Source of the DNA: Centroberyx gerrardi
Lineage: Eukaryota > Chordata > Actinopteri > Beryciformes > Berycidae
Direction: 5' to 3'
Length of the DNA stretch: 64,000 bases
NCBI RefSeq assembly: GCF_048128805.1
Contig: NC_135997.1
Location: 4,590,116 to 4,654,115 of the forward strand
Of the stretch, positions 48,644 through 61,935 are shown piece after piece. Every line of letters begins with the position of its first letter. Within the stretch, counting starts at the first letter, position 1. The notes beneath the pieces were generated by a model, which was not told the origin of the DNA, searched no databases, and was given only the letters and a program-made list of their open reading frames with translations. A program made the translations under genes and the position numbers.

Positions 48644-49609
48644 CAGGGCTCCAGACTAACTTTTCCACTGGTAGCACTGGTGCTACCAACTTTCTCAGTT
48701 GGTCGCACCAGCACATGATTTGGTTGCACCCTTTTTTTTTCTTTTTTTTTCGTAAATCTTTGTATTTCTCATACGCCACCGTGCCAAACCTCCGGGAAGC
48801 GTCGACCGACGCGTCGAAACCTCCATGCTTCTGTCTCTCTTTCCGCCGACAGAACAGAGGGCTGTCAGGTGGACTGAGCTCGCGCATGTGCATGGAAATA
48901 AACGGCAATATGATATAAATGTATAGATGGTGTGTGTTTGTTTTGACTTACCCTCTGTCCCAAATGCATCAAGCCAGCTGGTAAAAACTCCGCTGTAGAC
49001 TGTTAATATACAGAATAGCCGCGGCCACACTGATCCGTCAGAAAATGGACAGAATTACTAAGGATAGATTTCTGTCCGTTGGGTTGTTTTGGAACGTCAA
49101 CGCTATTTTTAAAAAAACGCCTCTGATTTGCGGTGACGAATCCGTCCGTCCAGAAAAAGTTCAACTGGGTTGAACTTTCTGTTCGTCAAAACGGACGGAA
49201 ATCTGACGGAGACGGCCGCGTCATCAATGCTGCCCGGACAACGGACAGGTCTCATTGAAAATGAATTGAAATGAACGGAGACAGACAGACACAATGGATC
49301 AGTGTGGCCGCGGATTTAATAGTCCATACATCCATACTGATCTCCGTTCCAGCGCGTCCGCGTCCCCCCCCCCCCTACACACGCACTGATGATGAAAGTG
49401 CAGGTAGGGAGAGACCGACTGAGCCAGTGAAGAAGAAAAAGTACTACTTTCAACCACAATGGCTAATGCAGTACCCGTGCCGGAGGGGCACCAAAACAGC
49501 CTAATGATCATCATGCACTCGCACGAATGCGACCACGTGAAATTTTAACTCGCACAGTCTCAAAAAATGGTCGCATATGCGACCATTTTGGTCGCAGTCT
49601 GGAGCCCTG
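48644..49609. mobile_element. hAT-like element with TIR CAGGGCTCCAGACT
   Basis: The left end CAGGGCTCCAGACTAACTTT is inverted at the right end (AGTCTGGAGCCCTG). Subterminal text about GGTCGCACCA/TGGTCGCA also recurs at both ends. The flanking 8-mers (ATTGGAGT, ATGGGAAA) match poorly, so the copy is old or the flank was altered. It contains a second inverted-repeat element. Confidence 0.75.
49019..49313. mobile_element. MITE-like element nested in the hAT-like element
   Basis: An 18-bp perfect terminal inverted repeat is present: CCGCGGCCACACTGATCC at 49019-49036 and its complement at 49296-49313. It is 295 bp long, with GACGGA-rich interior. No clear target duplication was found. Confidence 0.75.
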
Positions 49610-50098
49610 ATGGGAAATTAAGTTCTACTTGATCTCAATGTTCAAAACATCAAAACTCATGTATTTGTGGTTGAATTGCCCTCAAATTCTGTAGTAGGAA
49701 ACATAGCCCAAAATCCCATGACATATTGGGAAGCCAGAATGGTACATTGCATAGTTTGCTTATATTTTGTAATTTATGCTGTATACTGCTGACTTTACCT
49801 CCCTACTGACGGGCAGAGCTGACAGAGCGAGAGGATAAAACACAGAAAATGCATAGATTGTGCTGGTAAGAGATTCAAGCGGCTTACAAAACATTTAATC
49901 TCAGAAGAAACTGTTAATAAATGAATATGACAATAATGCAACTGAAATGGATAACAGAAACTAAAGGACAACAAAACAAGGAGGAAGATGGTGTAAGAAG
50001 AGCGATACAAATAACAAAAAAATGCATAAATGGAAAGTAAACAAGTCGAAATAACAGATCTAATCAGGAAAATGAATGGAAAGGAATAATGAGTGTGG

Positions 50099-50100
<2 letters not shown>

Positions 50101-50144
<44 letters not shown>
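50101..50144. repeat. (GT)n microsatellite
   Basis: About 22 GT units without interruption. Confidence 0.95.
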
Positions 50145-50145
<1 letters not shown>

Positions 50146-51751
50146 CAAAGAGAGACAGAGAAGGAGGGAGACAAAGAGAGAATGTATGCATTGTGCTACT
50201 GAGGGCACTTTAAGCACTTCGGTCCATCACAGATCCTACGTTTGTGTTTGAGAGAATAGTTGAGAGAGGTGAATAAACTACTTCACAACCAAACCCTCTG
50301 TGTCTTATGGGAAAGTGCAAGTAATGAAGAGTGTCTGGTGCTGTAACTGCGATCCAGCTCGATGTATACTTCCCTGGGCAATTAAGGGGAGGGATTCTGG
50401 TATGTGCTTATGAATAAAAAATATGTGAGTTATATATACGTATGCTGAAGATGGACAGAATATTTAGTGGACACACATTAGCTGGTAGCTGTCAGGCTAA
50501 AGCCGACACACTCTGGTGACTGACTTCCAATGGCAGTAAATGTACAGCAGAGCAAAAACTCATCTGATGTCAAGACGACGAGGCAGAAAGTATTGATTGT
50601 ACACCTAATCCATAGCGTTGGTTTGAGCTACACTGTTTGACAACTGTGACTTGAACGAACTTTCTTTCAGTTTGAATGACATCAGAGGTTGTGTGTTGTA
50701 CTGGAAACAGAAAACGGGATGATAAGAGAAAAAAATGAAGGCAGAGAAATGAAAACCTGCTTGAGAAGAGCAAAGACGAGGCCTTGTTCTCTTCTTCGCA
50801 GCACCTCGCTGGCCAGGAGGCCTGAGTGAACTCCCCTGGTTAGCAGAGATGCTCTGCTTTCCCATTAATGCGGCAGGATTTGCAGGTAGAATCAAATCCT
50901 GTTTGGAAATCTGTCTCACAGCATGGAGCTGGTTTGGGGTTGCAGGCAAGCGCCCACAGCAAAGCAGACAAACATCCATAACAATGACAGTGTTGCTGTG
51001 TTCGGTTCAGTCGTGAAGGTTTTATTTCCCCCATGGCCGCCCATTTTAAAAATGTATGCACTCTACATTAAGGGGCTTTTAATAAAAGAATCCACTAAAT
51101 GCAATATGTTAAAGTTCAGGTTTGTTTATTTAGATAGCCCTTTAGCATGTCTCAAAGGACTTTACATGAGTCTAACTAGATCCAACTGATCAACAATCAA
51201 CCATGCAACAGAATGATATAGGACAAACATCAGGAAAAGCACAAGACACATAAAAGCAGATTTTATCAAGACATAACAGCCGACCTAACCTAACCTACCC
51301 AGCTACACCAGCCTTAGACCCTCAAACCACCAAAAACCTCCAAGAAAACCTTGTTAGGTAAATGTTATAGGAATATAATGTTGGGATTATTCGTCAGAAT
51401 CGTTTGAGGTAGGTTCAACCCTATTCACACAGTACCTGAGGATGTGAAGTGATTTTTCATATAGATGCGCAATTTCTATCTTCCTACCGTCATGGAAAAT
51501 GGAGGCAGCAGTGGAATCTATACAGGAAGGTTTTCAATACATGTTCGTCGCAAACTTAAAGTTTTGCTTTGATAAATCACAAAGTGACAACTTGTAAAAT
51601 CTTTACCTTAACGATTATATTCGGTGCACCTGTGATTTCAGTGAGTTTCATCACCCTGTGTGAGTGTGTTTCACAGGTTGGGGGGTAAATTCATTATTTA
51701 CATGAGGTCTCAGCATAATACTACTCCTGTGTGAATAGGGTGTTAGCGTGC

Positions 51752-52199
51752 ATTCACACCAGGCATGTTTGGACTGGTTCAATCACACTCTGGAGCGTTT
51801 ACTCCTTTAGTTCGGTGTGTGCGGCCAGGTGAGAATGAAATGAATCAAATAGATTTTTGCTTTTTCTGCTTTTACCTTTTGTTTGGTGAAGCCCTTTGAG
51901 GCATGCTGTGTGAAATTGGGCTATAAATAAATAAAAGTTGACTTGACTTGACCTTTCGATCCTCTTCAAAACAAACTGTGGTACGGTTTGTTAGGAGTGA
52001 GAATGTAATCGTACCAACTACAGAAAACAACCCCAAAACATATGGTGTATGTTGTTGTTTGTTCCATACGGTTTTATGAGCGTATCCTGCGATATCCCTT
52101 GAATTGGGCAGTGTGAACTGAAACGAACCAAATACAAAGATGCAATAAACCAAAATTTTCAACTATGGTTCAAACCAAAGAAAACAAACTGTAGATGTG
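51752..52199. mobile_element. Possible DNA element interrupted by a LINE tail
   Basis: It starts with GCATTCACACCAGGCATG and ends near AAAACAAACTGTAGATGTGA, text typical of old fish DNA elements. It is interrupted at 51885-51952 by AGCCCTTTGAGGCATGCTG, then GGGCTATAAATAAATAAAAG, a plus-strand L2-like tail. Boundaries are approximate. Confidence 0.4.
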
Positions 52200-53143
52200 A
52201 TAGCACAGTTGGCTCTAAATCAGTAGCTACTCAGTTTCACCTTGAATAGTTCATGCATTCCTTTTCAAGACTGTCAGAAGGAGTTGGTTTCAACTAAAGA
52301 GCCAACATGCAAACATCTGTCCGCTCAATCTCACGGGCCATTTACTCCACCCTCTTTGAACTCATGAACAAGGCCATGCTGACTCTGTGGCCTGTGATAG
52401 TGCCTGTGTGTGTGCGTCTCTGTGGGATTGTGAATGGACTTTTATGCTGGCACCTGTCTTTATTAACCAGAAAACTGTGTATTCATGGATAAAATCAGCT
52501 CAATCTCAATTAAATGATTCATATAGTTCATTCCCTGGTCAGAGGTGAAGGAGAGAGGGAACTTCAGAACATCCAGATGTTGTGCATTTCAGTTTTATTC
52601 ATCCTCTCTCAGGACAAACGGCTTATAATACAATGAGATATGTTGGTGGATATTTGTATTTCTGTTTTACATCCATAGGGCATTTTGCCATCTGGCTGCT
52701 GACAGATGTTCATGTTGAGTCCATAGCATTTCTCCATTGTATACTCAAAATATGTTCATTATCCAGCACTGGCAAATGGACAACCCACAATCCTTTGCCA
52801 CATTATGTCATAGAAAAGAGTCAGAAACCTCTTTATTTGGCTTGAAATCCATAATTTACAGCTAATAAAATGTGATTGGAGCCTTGCTTTATTTCTCATC
52901 TTAAGGGTCAGTTTTATCAATTGTGCCGCGACAGATCAAGGTTGTTGAAGTAATCCTGAAGACTTCATTTTTTTTTTCTACTGACATCTCAAGATGAACA
53001 GTCTGTGCAGGTCAATGGTGACAACTGCTTCTGATGAAAGAGAAGAATAGCATGGATGGTAGGACGGCATTGATTTTTAATTCCTCTCTGCGCAACATCC
53101 TGTCAAAATGTGGCCTTAATGCTCGCTTATTCTTTTCTTTCTG

Positions 53144-53144
<1 letters not shown>

Positions 53145-53181
<37 letters not shown>
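53145..53181. repeat. (CA)n microsatellite
   Basis: An uninterrupted CA run is visible. Confidence 0.95.
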
Positions 53182-53184
<3 letters not shown>

Positions 53185-53504
53185 AATACAGATGCTCACA
53201 AAGCTGAAGCAGCCCAAGGACAGAGCAGATGGGTTCTCTAGCTGTTTTATAAACAGAGGTCCCTTGGTCTTTCCTCCTTTCTATCACACCACCATTTCTC
53301 ATATGTAATGAACAGCAGTCTGAGTCAGAATGGGTGACATTGAACAATATACTGAACGAACCCTAGACATCATTGTGTTCTCTTGAGAAAGCTGTGGATT
53401 AGCATCTGAATGTGAAAATACCAAACTGTCCCTGTGGGAATATTTGAATATATAAATGATAGGCTCATACAACATTTGTGTAGGGCAGAAATAAAAGACC
53501 GTAA

Positions 53505-54010
53505 ATAACCACCTCGCGGTTGTATGCCTCCGCCAATAAACTTTGTTTTATCATTGTTTTATCATCAGTCTTTATTTATTGAACATATATAGTTAATGTG
53601 ATTATTAGGTCAACTTAAAGGATTTTGGTGTCTGCAAAAGTAAGTGACAGCACTTCCACCGTTTTTGTAGAATGACCCAAGATCGTTTTCTCAGCTACAG
53701 TGGTAAGCAAAACATTATGACGTCACAGTGAAGTTGACCTTTGAACTTATGGATATAAAATGTCATCACTTCATCATTTTATCCTATTAGACATTTGTGT
53801 GAAATTTTGTCATAGCGTATGAATTCTTGAGTTATGGCCAAAAACGTCTTTTGTGAGGTCACAGTGACCTTGACCTTGACCTTTGACCACCAAAATTGAA
53901 TCAGTTCATCCTTGAGTCCAAGTGGACGTTTGTGCCAAATTTGAAGAAATTCCCTCAAGGCGTTCCTGAGATACCGTGTTCACAAGAATGGGACGGATGG
54001 ACGGACGGAC
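53505..54010. repeat. Dispersed fish repeat R3
   Basis: It includes TGAGGTCACAGTGACCTTGA, TTGAGTCCAAGTGGACGTTT, TTCCCTCAAGGCGTTCCTGA and GGATGGACGGACGGACAACC. I recognise this order as a very common fish interspersed repeat. Confidence 0.6.
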
Positions 54011-54880
54011 AACCCGAAAACATAATTAAAAAAATATAAAAGAAAACTTTACAAATGGCTCATAATAAAAAAAAAGAAAAAAAAAAAGGATTTTGCTCAA
54101 ATGTTTCTTTTTTTAAAATTCATATCCTGCTAGTCGTTGTATTAAGAGCATTGTAAATCAATATGAAAAAGAAAATATTCAATGCCATTTTAGACATTTT
54201 GAGTTGGGGCCATCCTTTTGTCTCCATCAATAAAATGAAAAAAGACTTAGCATTGGAAATAAATGCAATGCAAAAAAAGAGAGTGTGTCCAGGCAACTTT
54301 ATACCTGGATGTTCTCTCTTTTTTACACTGTGATTATTTCCAGCCTTTTTGAGCCTTCCTCAACACCCACTTTTTTTTGCTTTCATACAGGAGCATTGGA
54401 ACATTTTGTCTGGTTCTCCATGTTGATCTCTCTGTGTGTAAGGTTTCCCAATATAGCGGCAAAAGATGCACAGAAAAAGATGCTTCAGACTTACAAGAAT
54501 ATAATGGTTACCGCGCATTCTGCCTTTATAGCCACTTCCATCGTAAAACAGAGTATTTTCAGTTTTAGCACAGCCTGAGAACACCTTTGATACCGCCTAA
54601 ATAGTTAATGCAGTCTTTTTTGGGTTGATGCTGTGTGTTTGTGTGTGTGTGAGTGTGTATGTGTGTGTGTTTATGTGGTTATTCAGTGTGGAGGGGGTGT
54701 AGTGGGGATAAGAGGCATAGTTTGGGTTGAGAGCGATAGGAAATCCTGAATCTTTTATACAGTTTGATCCCAGCACCACTGCTGAGCTAACGCAGAAAGA
54801 AAGCCCACAGGTATGTGGAAGAACCTACAGATAAACTTTTGGGGGAGAAAATAAGACTCCTTCAGAGAAATCAAACTAGA

Positions 54881-55236
54881 ACTCGGAGAGCACAAACCTC
54901 CACCAGCGCTGAACAATTCCCCAACTTGCTGTTACACCCAAAGACATCATTCCTATCACTTAGATTTTAAGTTACGTTGATTTCTTGATGCTGCAAACAT
55001 CTTGGAATCAAGTCTCTATCTCCGTTAGTTTCATAGCCATGGCTGAAAAACAATAATTGTCTAAAGGCAGAAATCCCAGACCCACCAAACTCGAATCAAT
55101 TGTTCCTTGGCCCAAGGACGATCTCTCTGCCAAATTTCCTAGAAATCTGTTCATAGGTTTTTGAAATATCCTGCAGACAGACAGACAAACAAACTAAGTA
55201 ACAAGGGAAAAAACATCAGCTCTTTTGTGGAGGTAA
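54881..55236. repeat. Dispersed fish repeat R2, copy 2
   Basis: Same order as copy 1: AACTCGGAGAGCACAAACCTC, GTTCCTTGGCCCAAGGACG, AAATTTCCTAGAAATCTG, CAGACAGACAGACAAACAAAC, and the ending TTTGTGGAGGTAAA. It is longer and more diverged. Confidence 0.6.
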
Positions 55237-58200
55237 ATACTTACAGTACAGTACAGCAGTGCTCATACCTTAAATATAAATCTCTGGGAGTTTGAAAGTT
55301 TGCTCTGAAAGAAATATCTTTATCAACAAATCAAGGTCACTATGTGGAAAAGTTTGAATTATGGAATCTGTGCAGAAATGTGTCTTTTTTCCTTCGGTGT
55401 GTGTGTGTGTGTGTCTGTGTGTATCCATGTGTGCGTACATGCGGGTATAGGACAAAATATGAATATTATGTGTTCTTTTCTTTGTTTTGTTTGTGCAAGC
55501 CCCATATTTCTCCTACAAGGCTAGTGATAGGGAAGTAACTCAGAGGTGTTGCGACTGTCACTTTATTACCGCCCTTCTTCTCCTGCTTTCCTGCTTTATC
55601 TACCATGCATTTGCATTCTTCCTCTTTGTCATGCCTTTATTTTGGAGGCGATGACTTTCCCTCCCTCCCTCTCTTCTCTAAACCGTTTTTATACAGTATA
55701 TTTGGTACAGACTCAGAACGAGCACAGAAATATCCTTTGTTCTACTCTTACATTTTTAGTAGAAACTGTATATCATGTTATTGCAGGAGGAAAAAGACTT
55801 ACATGATTTGAAGAAGCAACAGAAATATATAAAAACCTACACAGGTTTTTGCCCTATAGGCTACCAAGAAAGGCTCTGGGATTCAATTCACAGGCTACAG
55901 GCACAGTGCCAAGAAAAAGACAACTATAGGCCCAGTGCCCAGAAAAAAAATATAGTCATGGCTTATCCATCATCATCTATAGCCTATTCAGTTCAGTCCA
56001 TACTTTCTCCGCTGGAATTTTTGCATTGCTCTCCTCAGCCCTTGAAGTGTTCTTGGATGCGTCCTTGGCCATCAGCATTGAGACTTTTAATTCGTCTGCC
56101 AGTGCAAATATTCAAATCACTGTCTGCATTGATTTTTAGCTTTTCAGCTTGAGAAGAGGGTTTCTATCAGACTCTCAGTTTTGCACGACTAAAACTCTTT
56201 TAACTCTTTTAATCATCCATTAGGGATAGGCTTTCATTTTGATGAGTTCATTAGTGTGTCCAGGCCATTTTGACTGGGGTGGCACTGAACGGGCCGTTTA
56301 GGAAGGATGTAGGCAGGTCCCATTGCTGTGTGGGTGTTGTTGTGTTGAAAGGACGTGTTTTAATCGCTTTTTGGATTCAGCTGTTGGGGATTGTGTTAGC
56401 CCTGTGTGTTTATAACGGACCTATTGCACAGCAACGCTCCCGGCGATCTGGAGGTATGAAAGCTCTACAGTGAAGTAAGTGATGAAATTTTCAACACATG
56501 GCCCAGGTTGAAAATAAGCAGAATTATCCATAACGTTTTCAAGCATTACTGTCTATTGTATGCTTATAAAAAAAATGTAGGCTACTAACATTACCTCTTG
56601 CTTTTTATCTTCAGGTGTGGGCTGCGTTTATTCAGTTTGGTCAGACAGACTCTTTTTTTTGTCACATTAGAAGATCCCTGCTTTGGTCTCAGATTCATTC
56701 TGCACTCGCTTGATGGTCCCGCCTCTAACATGGCCATCAGAAAATTGTAACTCAGGATTTTGGGGTGGCCATTCAGATTTCAAGCCACCCCCTAGACACG
56801 CCCCTGGATGAGTTGTAGACTTGAAATGATTTTACTTTATTTTAGAGGGTATATAGGAATATGTAAATTATGTGGATTAGGCTTCGACTACTGGATTTGC
56901 TCATCTAGCTATGCAAACTACATTGGACTGTGAAAAGGGGAGTTTGACAGGGAGGGTAAATGTACACTTCCTTTACCCATACCAGCCCAATGATTTATAC
57001 AGTATCTTGGGTGATCTGGCGCAGGGCAACAACGCCAACTCGGTCAAAATCGCCATTGTCGTCATCAAGGTCATCATCACTAATCATCAAGGTGATTAGT
57101 CGCTGCGCATCGCATGTTGGGATAGCTCGAGCCTGGCTAGTGAGGCTGTGAAAAAGTTGAGCTCTAGTCAATAAAATGCAAATGAGCACGAGATTAGCAG
57201 CATGACAAACCAATCAAATCCGGGGGGAAAGAGGCAGCGCAGCCAGGCACTTTGGAGGAGAAAATTATAATCAAAGTTTCTGTCCTGTCAAAATACCGAG
57301 CCCAGCAGACATACTGAGCAATTAACGTTATTTCACAAAGACATTTCCTTAAACAATTGTGTGCTGGGACAAATGTAAACAGTTACAGAAAAGTAGGCTG
57401 GAAGGCTACCATACAGCTGGAAAATCAATAAAACAGCGAAACTCTACGTTGCGTCAACAAACTTGATGAGTTGAACAACCTAACTTGTTGCCACAGAAAC
57501 GCCCACAAGCGGCCGACTAGACAGGGCGACAGCGGTGCCATGCAGATTCATCGCTTGCAGATTAGCTTCACTGTCGGACACCATGGACGACCACCAGAGG
57601 CGGGGAGAGGAGGAAGAGTCGAGGAGCACAAAGGAAGCAGAAAGGAGAAAGGAGAAACACACGGGGAAACACAGCAGACGGACTCAGTTGCTTAACACAG
57701 ACACCGACCAACATGAATGAACAGTCTCGTGATCGGAAGGTGCGTAATCGAAACACTCACACTACAACAGGCTGAGGCCAGTGTTGGGAGCACAGAGCAA
57801 ACAGAGAAGATACATTTTTTGTTCTGTCAAAGATTATGCAATTTTAGTTGTTGACATTTAGTGAGGCCGTGCCACCCTGCCTATTGTGACCAGCTGTTAT
57901 TCTCTCTCTTATGCTCTCTTTCTCTCTATCTCGCTAATTCACGCTGTTCATGTGTAAATTGTGCACAGCCGTGAGTCAAATGTAAGCCTTTGTTGATAGG
58001 CTGTGGAGTAGAAAAATGATTTTCTGCTGCTAGTTCCTCTTTGGTGAGAGGAGCAGGGTGCAGTTAAAGAGGATTAAAGGCATCAGGGGTTACAAGTGGA
58101 GTCTGCTTTCACTGAAGCCCTGGAGTCATTAACGTAGGAAAGAGCAATCGCCGAAAATCACCTAGATGTTTCTTTTGTACCAACCTTATAGCACTCTAAC

Positions 58201-59323
58201 CATCCATTCACACTGCAAGCAACACGATCAAACAAGTCACCAGAAGTCCATTCATTTCCGAGCTGAGTGACCAGGGGAAGTCGGCTTTTCACTTTCACTG
58301 TCATCGGCCGTCAATAGCCAATCAGATTTCCGTGTTTCCTTGTTTCCGTACCAATATGATTTAGTTCATGGACAGTAGTTCTGCCTGGCAAGTGGAACGT
58401 GGACGAGAAACTGATTGCAGTCACTCAAAGCTTTCCATTCTCTACCACTTTAATTTGAAAGACCACAGGGACAAACGGCTCAAAAATCATAATTTGCAAT
58501 TCATGTTACCTAATTAGCGCTTGCTAGCTAGCTTTGTTAACTTGTTAAAATGATGGGACATTATGAAAGGCAATACCAAAGCAGCGAAAAATGCCTGTTC
58601 AAAACTTTGTAGCTGCTCAAAACCACTACATGCAATCAGAGCCTCTGTGAACGCACGTTAACTCTCTCTGCTCCTTGACCTTTTATCCAACTTTGCTCCT
58701 ACAAGTTTTCACTCTGGATTTAATAACTCATCCACTCTGCTATTCTTCTCCACACGCCTATTACGCTCTATATACGGCTATTATGCCTATTACGCTCTGT
58801 ATATATCCTAATCACTCCTTCCAACAATCTCCATTATGCTCCCACATTTCTTGTATCTCTGCTGCATATTATACTAAATTCTGGATTCTATACACATTAT
58901 CTTCATTTAAGCTTTTGTGTCCTAATGATGCTGTGCAAGTGCTCCTCATCTTGGCTGGAGTAGTGAAGTAGAACTTGAATCAGTACAAAGAGGACAAGTC
59001 TGCCCAGATATGCCTAATGAGAAATTATACGGTCCAAACTATATCACTGTTGGAAACACTGTTGAAAGATCTTTTTTTGGAATCCCAGCCCTGAGATACA
59101 CACACATGTGCATGTACCCAGCCACATACACACATAGATCACTTCTTGTCCGTGCCCCCTTGCGATGTGTTGCCTGTATTTTTCTACAGTCAAAATGGGC
59201 AAAAACTGCATACAGGAGAGAGAGGTTTTGCCCTTTCCCCTCTCATTAACCTTTGTCTCCCTTCCCCAGACACAATGTCATGCACCAGTGGATATCGACC
59301 ACAGGGCTAAGCAGACACGGAAG

Positions 59324-59326
<3 letters not shown>

Positions 59327-59364
<38 letters not shown>

Positions 59365-59367
59365 GTG
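59327..59367. repeat. (TG)n microsatellite
   Basis: A TG run with one CG interruption is visible. Confidence 0.9.
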
Positions 59368-59814
59368 CTCAAGGTGGTTATCTGTAAATCATGTACATTG
59401 TCTCTAGAAGCAGTGTCTGGGTCAATAATCAAGGTCATCAGACACGGCTCTGCTTCTGTTTCCTGGAAATACTGAAATACGACCATTTGGCTCTGCAGTG
59501 AAATTCACTTTCAAGCTATTCTTGGAGGAAAACAGGGAACACCTCTATTGTACAGTGTTATTAATAGTCTGTGTGCATGAAGTACGGACACTGTTTTCAC
59601 TGTCACTTTACAACTGTTCTTCAAACGTATTCCACTGTGGCAGCTGTTTTACCAGATGTGCACATATGGAAAATTGACTCCACTTAAATGGCTTTAAAAT
59701 TTCAACAAATTACTAGCATGGTTTATATCATCACAAAAAGAAAAACTCCACAAATGATGCTCATTTATGATATTCGACATAATTCATGCAGCGGCAAGAA
59801 CAGTCCAAGTCAAC

Positions 59815-60130
59815 ATGATCTCACAAAAAGTTGTGAAAGGAGCATGAACTCTGAAAGGCAGATTTACATGCTGTGGACACAAATTATGCGAAAATTACAT
59901 TCCTCCACTACGAATTGGATTGTGACAATAACCCGATTTTGGATTCTGTGACAACAACACAAACTGGACACGGCATTTTCAGCTACAGTTTGGCTAACGG
60001 TTAAGTTTAGGCAACTAAAACAGCATTGGTTAAGGTTAGGGTTAGATAAGAAAAACTCAAAGCTAAAATTTAACATTTCACTCACAGTAGAAATTTCCTA
60101 TGTAGAAGCTGGGAGTTGAACCCCAGTCAG
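59815..60130 (+). repeat. Dispersed repeat R1, copy 3
   Basis: It matches the other two copies: GATCTCACAAAAAGTTGTGAA, ACAAATTATGCGAAAATTACA, CTCCACTACGAATTGGATT, ACAACACAAACTGGACACG, CATTTTCAGC and GGTTAAGGTTAGGGTTAG. It ends with a phrase like GGGAGTTGAACCCC, which resembles a tRNA-type B-box region and may hint at a SINE origin. Confidence 0.6.
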
Positions 60131-61689
60131 CAGCATTGAAGGTAAAATCATCCGCCCCATCCACCACCCCAACCACAACACCCCTGTTTTTGCTTTTGTC
60201 TCTAAATTGAATTGAGCAAAAGGGCTTTCAGGCACTCTGGCAAAACTGATTTAGGCAAAAAAAAAAAAAGGCTTCCATGTTCTATGTGCCCCTCTGCTCA
60301 GAAACCATCACAAAATTACTTAAAACTAAAAGAGCTGGTGTCTGCTGGTGAGTTTAAAGTGGCTGTTAAGGATATTTAGTAGAGTGTATGCTTTGTTAAG
60401 CTAATATCTATTCAGGATTGGCCTCTCTAATGCATTTGAGTGTTTTTTGAATTTTCAGAATCACTTTATTTGCCAAGCACAATACATGTACTGGAATCTG
60501 CCTTTGGTGTCATTTGTGCTTGGAGATAAAGAGAAAGAGAGAGAAAGAGAGAAAGTTTTTGCACGTTTAATATGCAGTGACGTCTTTATGTGATCTGCCA
60601 TTCTGTGGCAGTCTGGGCTGTCTGTCATAGCTTCTATTCCTGTCAACCTCTTTGCTTTATTAGAGGGAAAGTCAGGGTGTTAAGGAGGTTAATCCCAACC
60701 ATTATCCAATCCAGAACCCTCTCTTATCTGCCGCTGTCCAGAAGCTTGGAGCCTCCAAAAGCATTCTGTTTTGGTAATTACTGCCATGTGAAATTGGTCC
60801 AGAAGGAGCTCGGGAAAGGAGGATAAAAAGGTAACTGGGGGTAGAGAGGCTAGAGGCCTCATGTTATCATGGCACGTGTACAAAGATGAAAATGGCTCTT
60901 TCAGTGCACCTACTCTTCCCTTTGCAAAAACATAAACCTGGAAAATAGCTGATAGAAATCGTATCTTTTGTGACTGGTGTGTGTGTGTGTCTTTGGCACT
61001 GTCTTACAGGAGGGTGTAAGGCAGATAAGTAATGTCACACACAACACAAAAACTGAAAATATTTCTGCTGTCAAAAAGAGCAAAAATGCTAATCCCTTTG
61101 ACATGCCTGTGCTCATGAAAGAAAATCTTAGAGCCATAGAATTGCTACAGTATACTGTACAACATGGCTAAAGCACATATAATTATTCTTGTTTGATGGC
61201 CTTTTTCCTGCACACAGCTCATATGAACTTTGATAACTATAAAGCATGAAGAGGAGAGTGAGTATGCAAAGTGACAGGTATGAAATTCTAGATTACTCTC
61301 CAATACAATCTGGTGAGCCTGTTTGGTTTAAAGAACTTAATTAAAAATGACCCGACGTGAATCTTTGTATCAGACATTTGCTTTCATGCGAAAATTTGAA
61401 TTTTGTTGCCTACCTTTTTTTCTTCACCTGATGGAATGCAAAGTATGTGACAGATAAAAAAATCATGAAGTTAGATCTCCATACTCCTGAATCAGTTACT
61501 GCACACTGCACATATTTGAACGGTTATTGGTTGTTCTGCAAACAGCAGCTAGTCATCTTGGGGTCAATACAAATCATTAAGCTCCACATTCATAATTTAG
61601 CCAGTCAGATGCCAGAAACTGTAATTATTCAAAAGAGAGTCATTAATTGCTTTTTAATTGATGCTCGCCAAATTTCAAACGTACTCAAA

Positions 61690-61935
61690 TCATTAACTGT
61701 ATGGATGGCAACAGCTCTAACCTACCAGCGGAAATCAGGAGATCAAAGACTGCATCTTCTTTTTAGTCACGTCTTAAAACAATTTTTTGTTGTTTCTATC
61801 TCCTTTTTTTCCCCGTTATGTTGTCTTAACAAAATAGATATTTCTGTTCCACTTTGTATTATTTTATCCTCCCTTGCTGTAATGTGAAGCACTTTGTAAA
61901 CTTCTGTTTTAGAAAAGTGCTATATAAATAATGAA
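61690..61935 (+). mobile_element. L2-like LINE 3' end
   Basis: The fragment ends with AAGCACTTTGTAAACTTCTG, then AGAAAAGTGCTATATAAAT, the typical tail of fish L2-like LINEs. Before it a degraded frame is visible. The longer 146-aa open frame across this region (61447-61887) is repeat-derived. Confidence 0.6.

Noticed and set aside
48538-48918. 126-codon plus-strand frame
   Set aside because: It overlaps the left end of the hAT-like element and a poly-T run.
49795-50217. 140-codon minus-strand frame
   Set aside because: It is read through a (GT)n microsatellite encoding a Thr-His run.
55775-56152. 125-codon plus-strand frame
   Set aside because: No recognisable domain; the reverse strand looks equally protein-like over parts, which suggests decayed repeat sequence.
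56255-56810. Possible DNA element with a CCACCCCCTAGACACGCCCC right end
   Set aside because: The right end resembles a common fish repeat, but the left end is too degraded to define boundaries.
57535-57745. Possible first exon with MNEQSRDRK before a GTGCGT donor-like site
   Set aside because: No acceptor or downstream exon could be matched and the region is purine-rich low complexity.
61447-61887. 146-codon plus-strand frame
   Set aside because: It ends directly in an L2-like LINE tail; its content is not a conserved protein.
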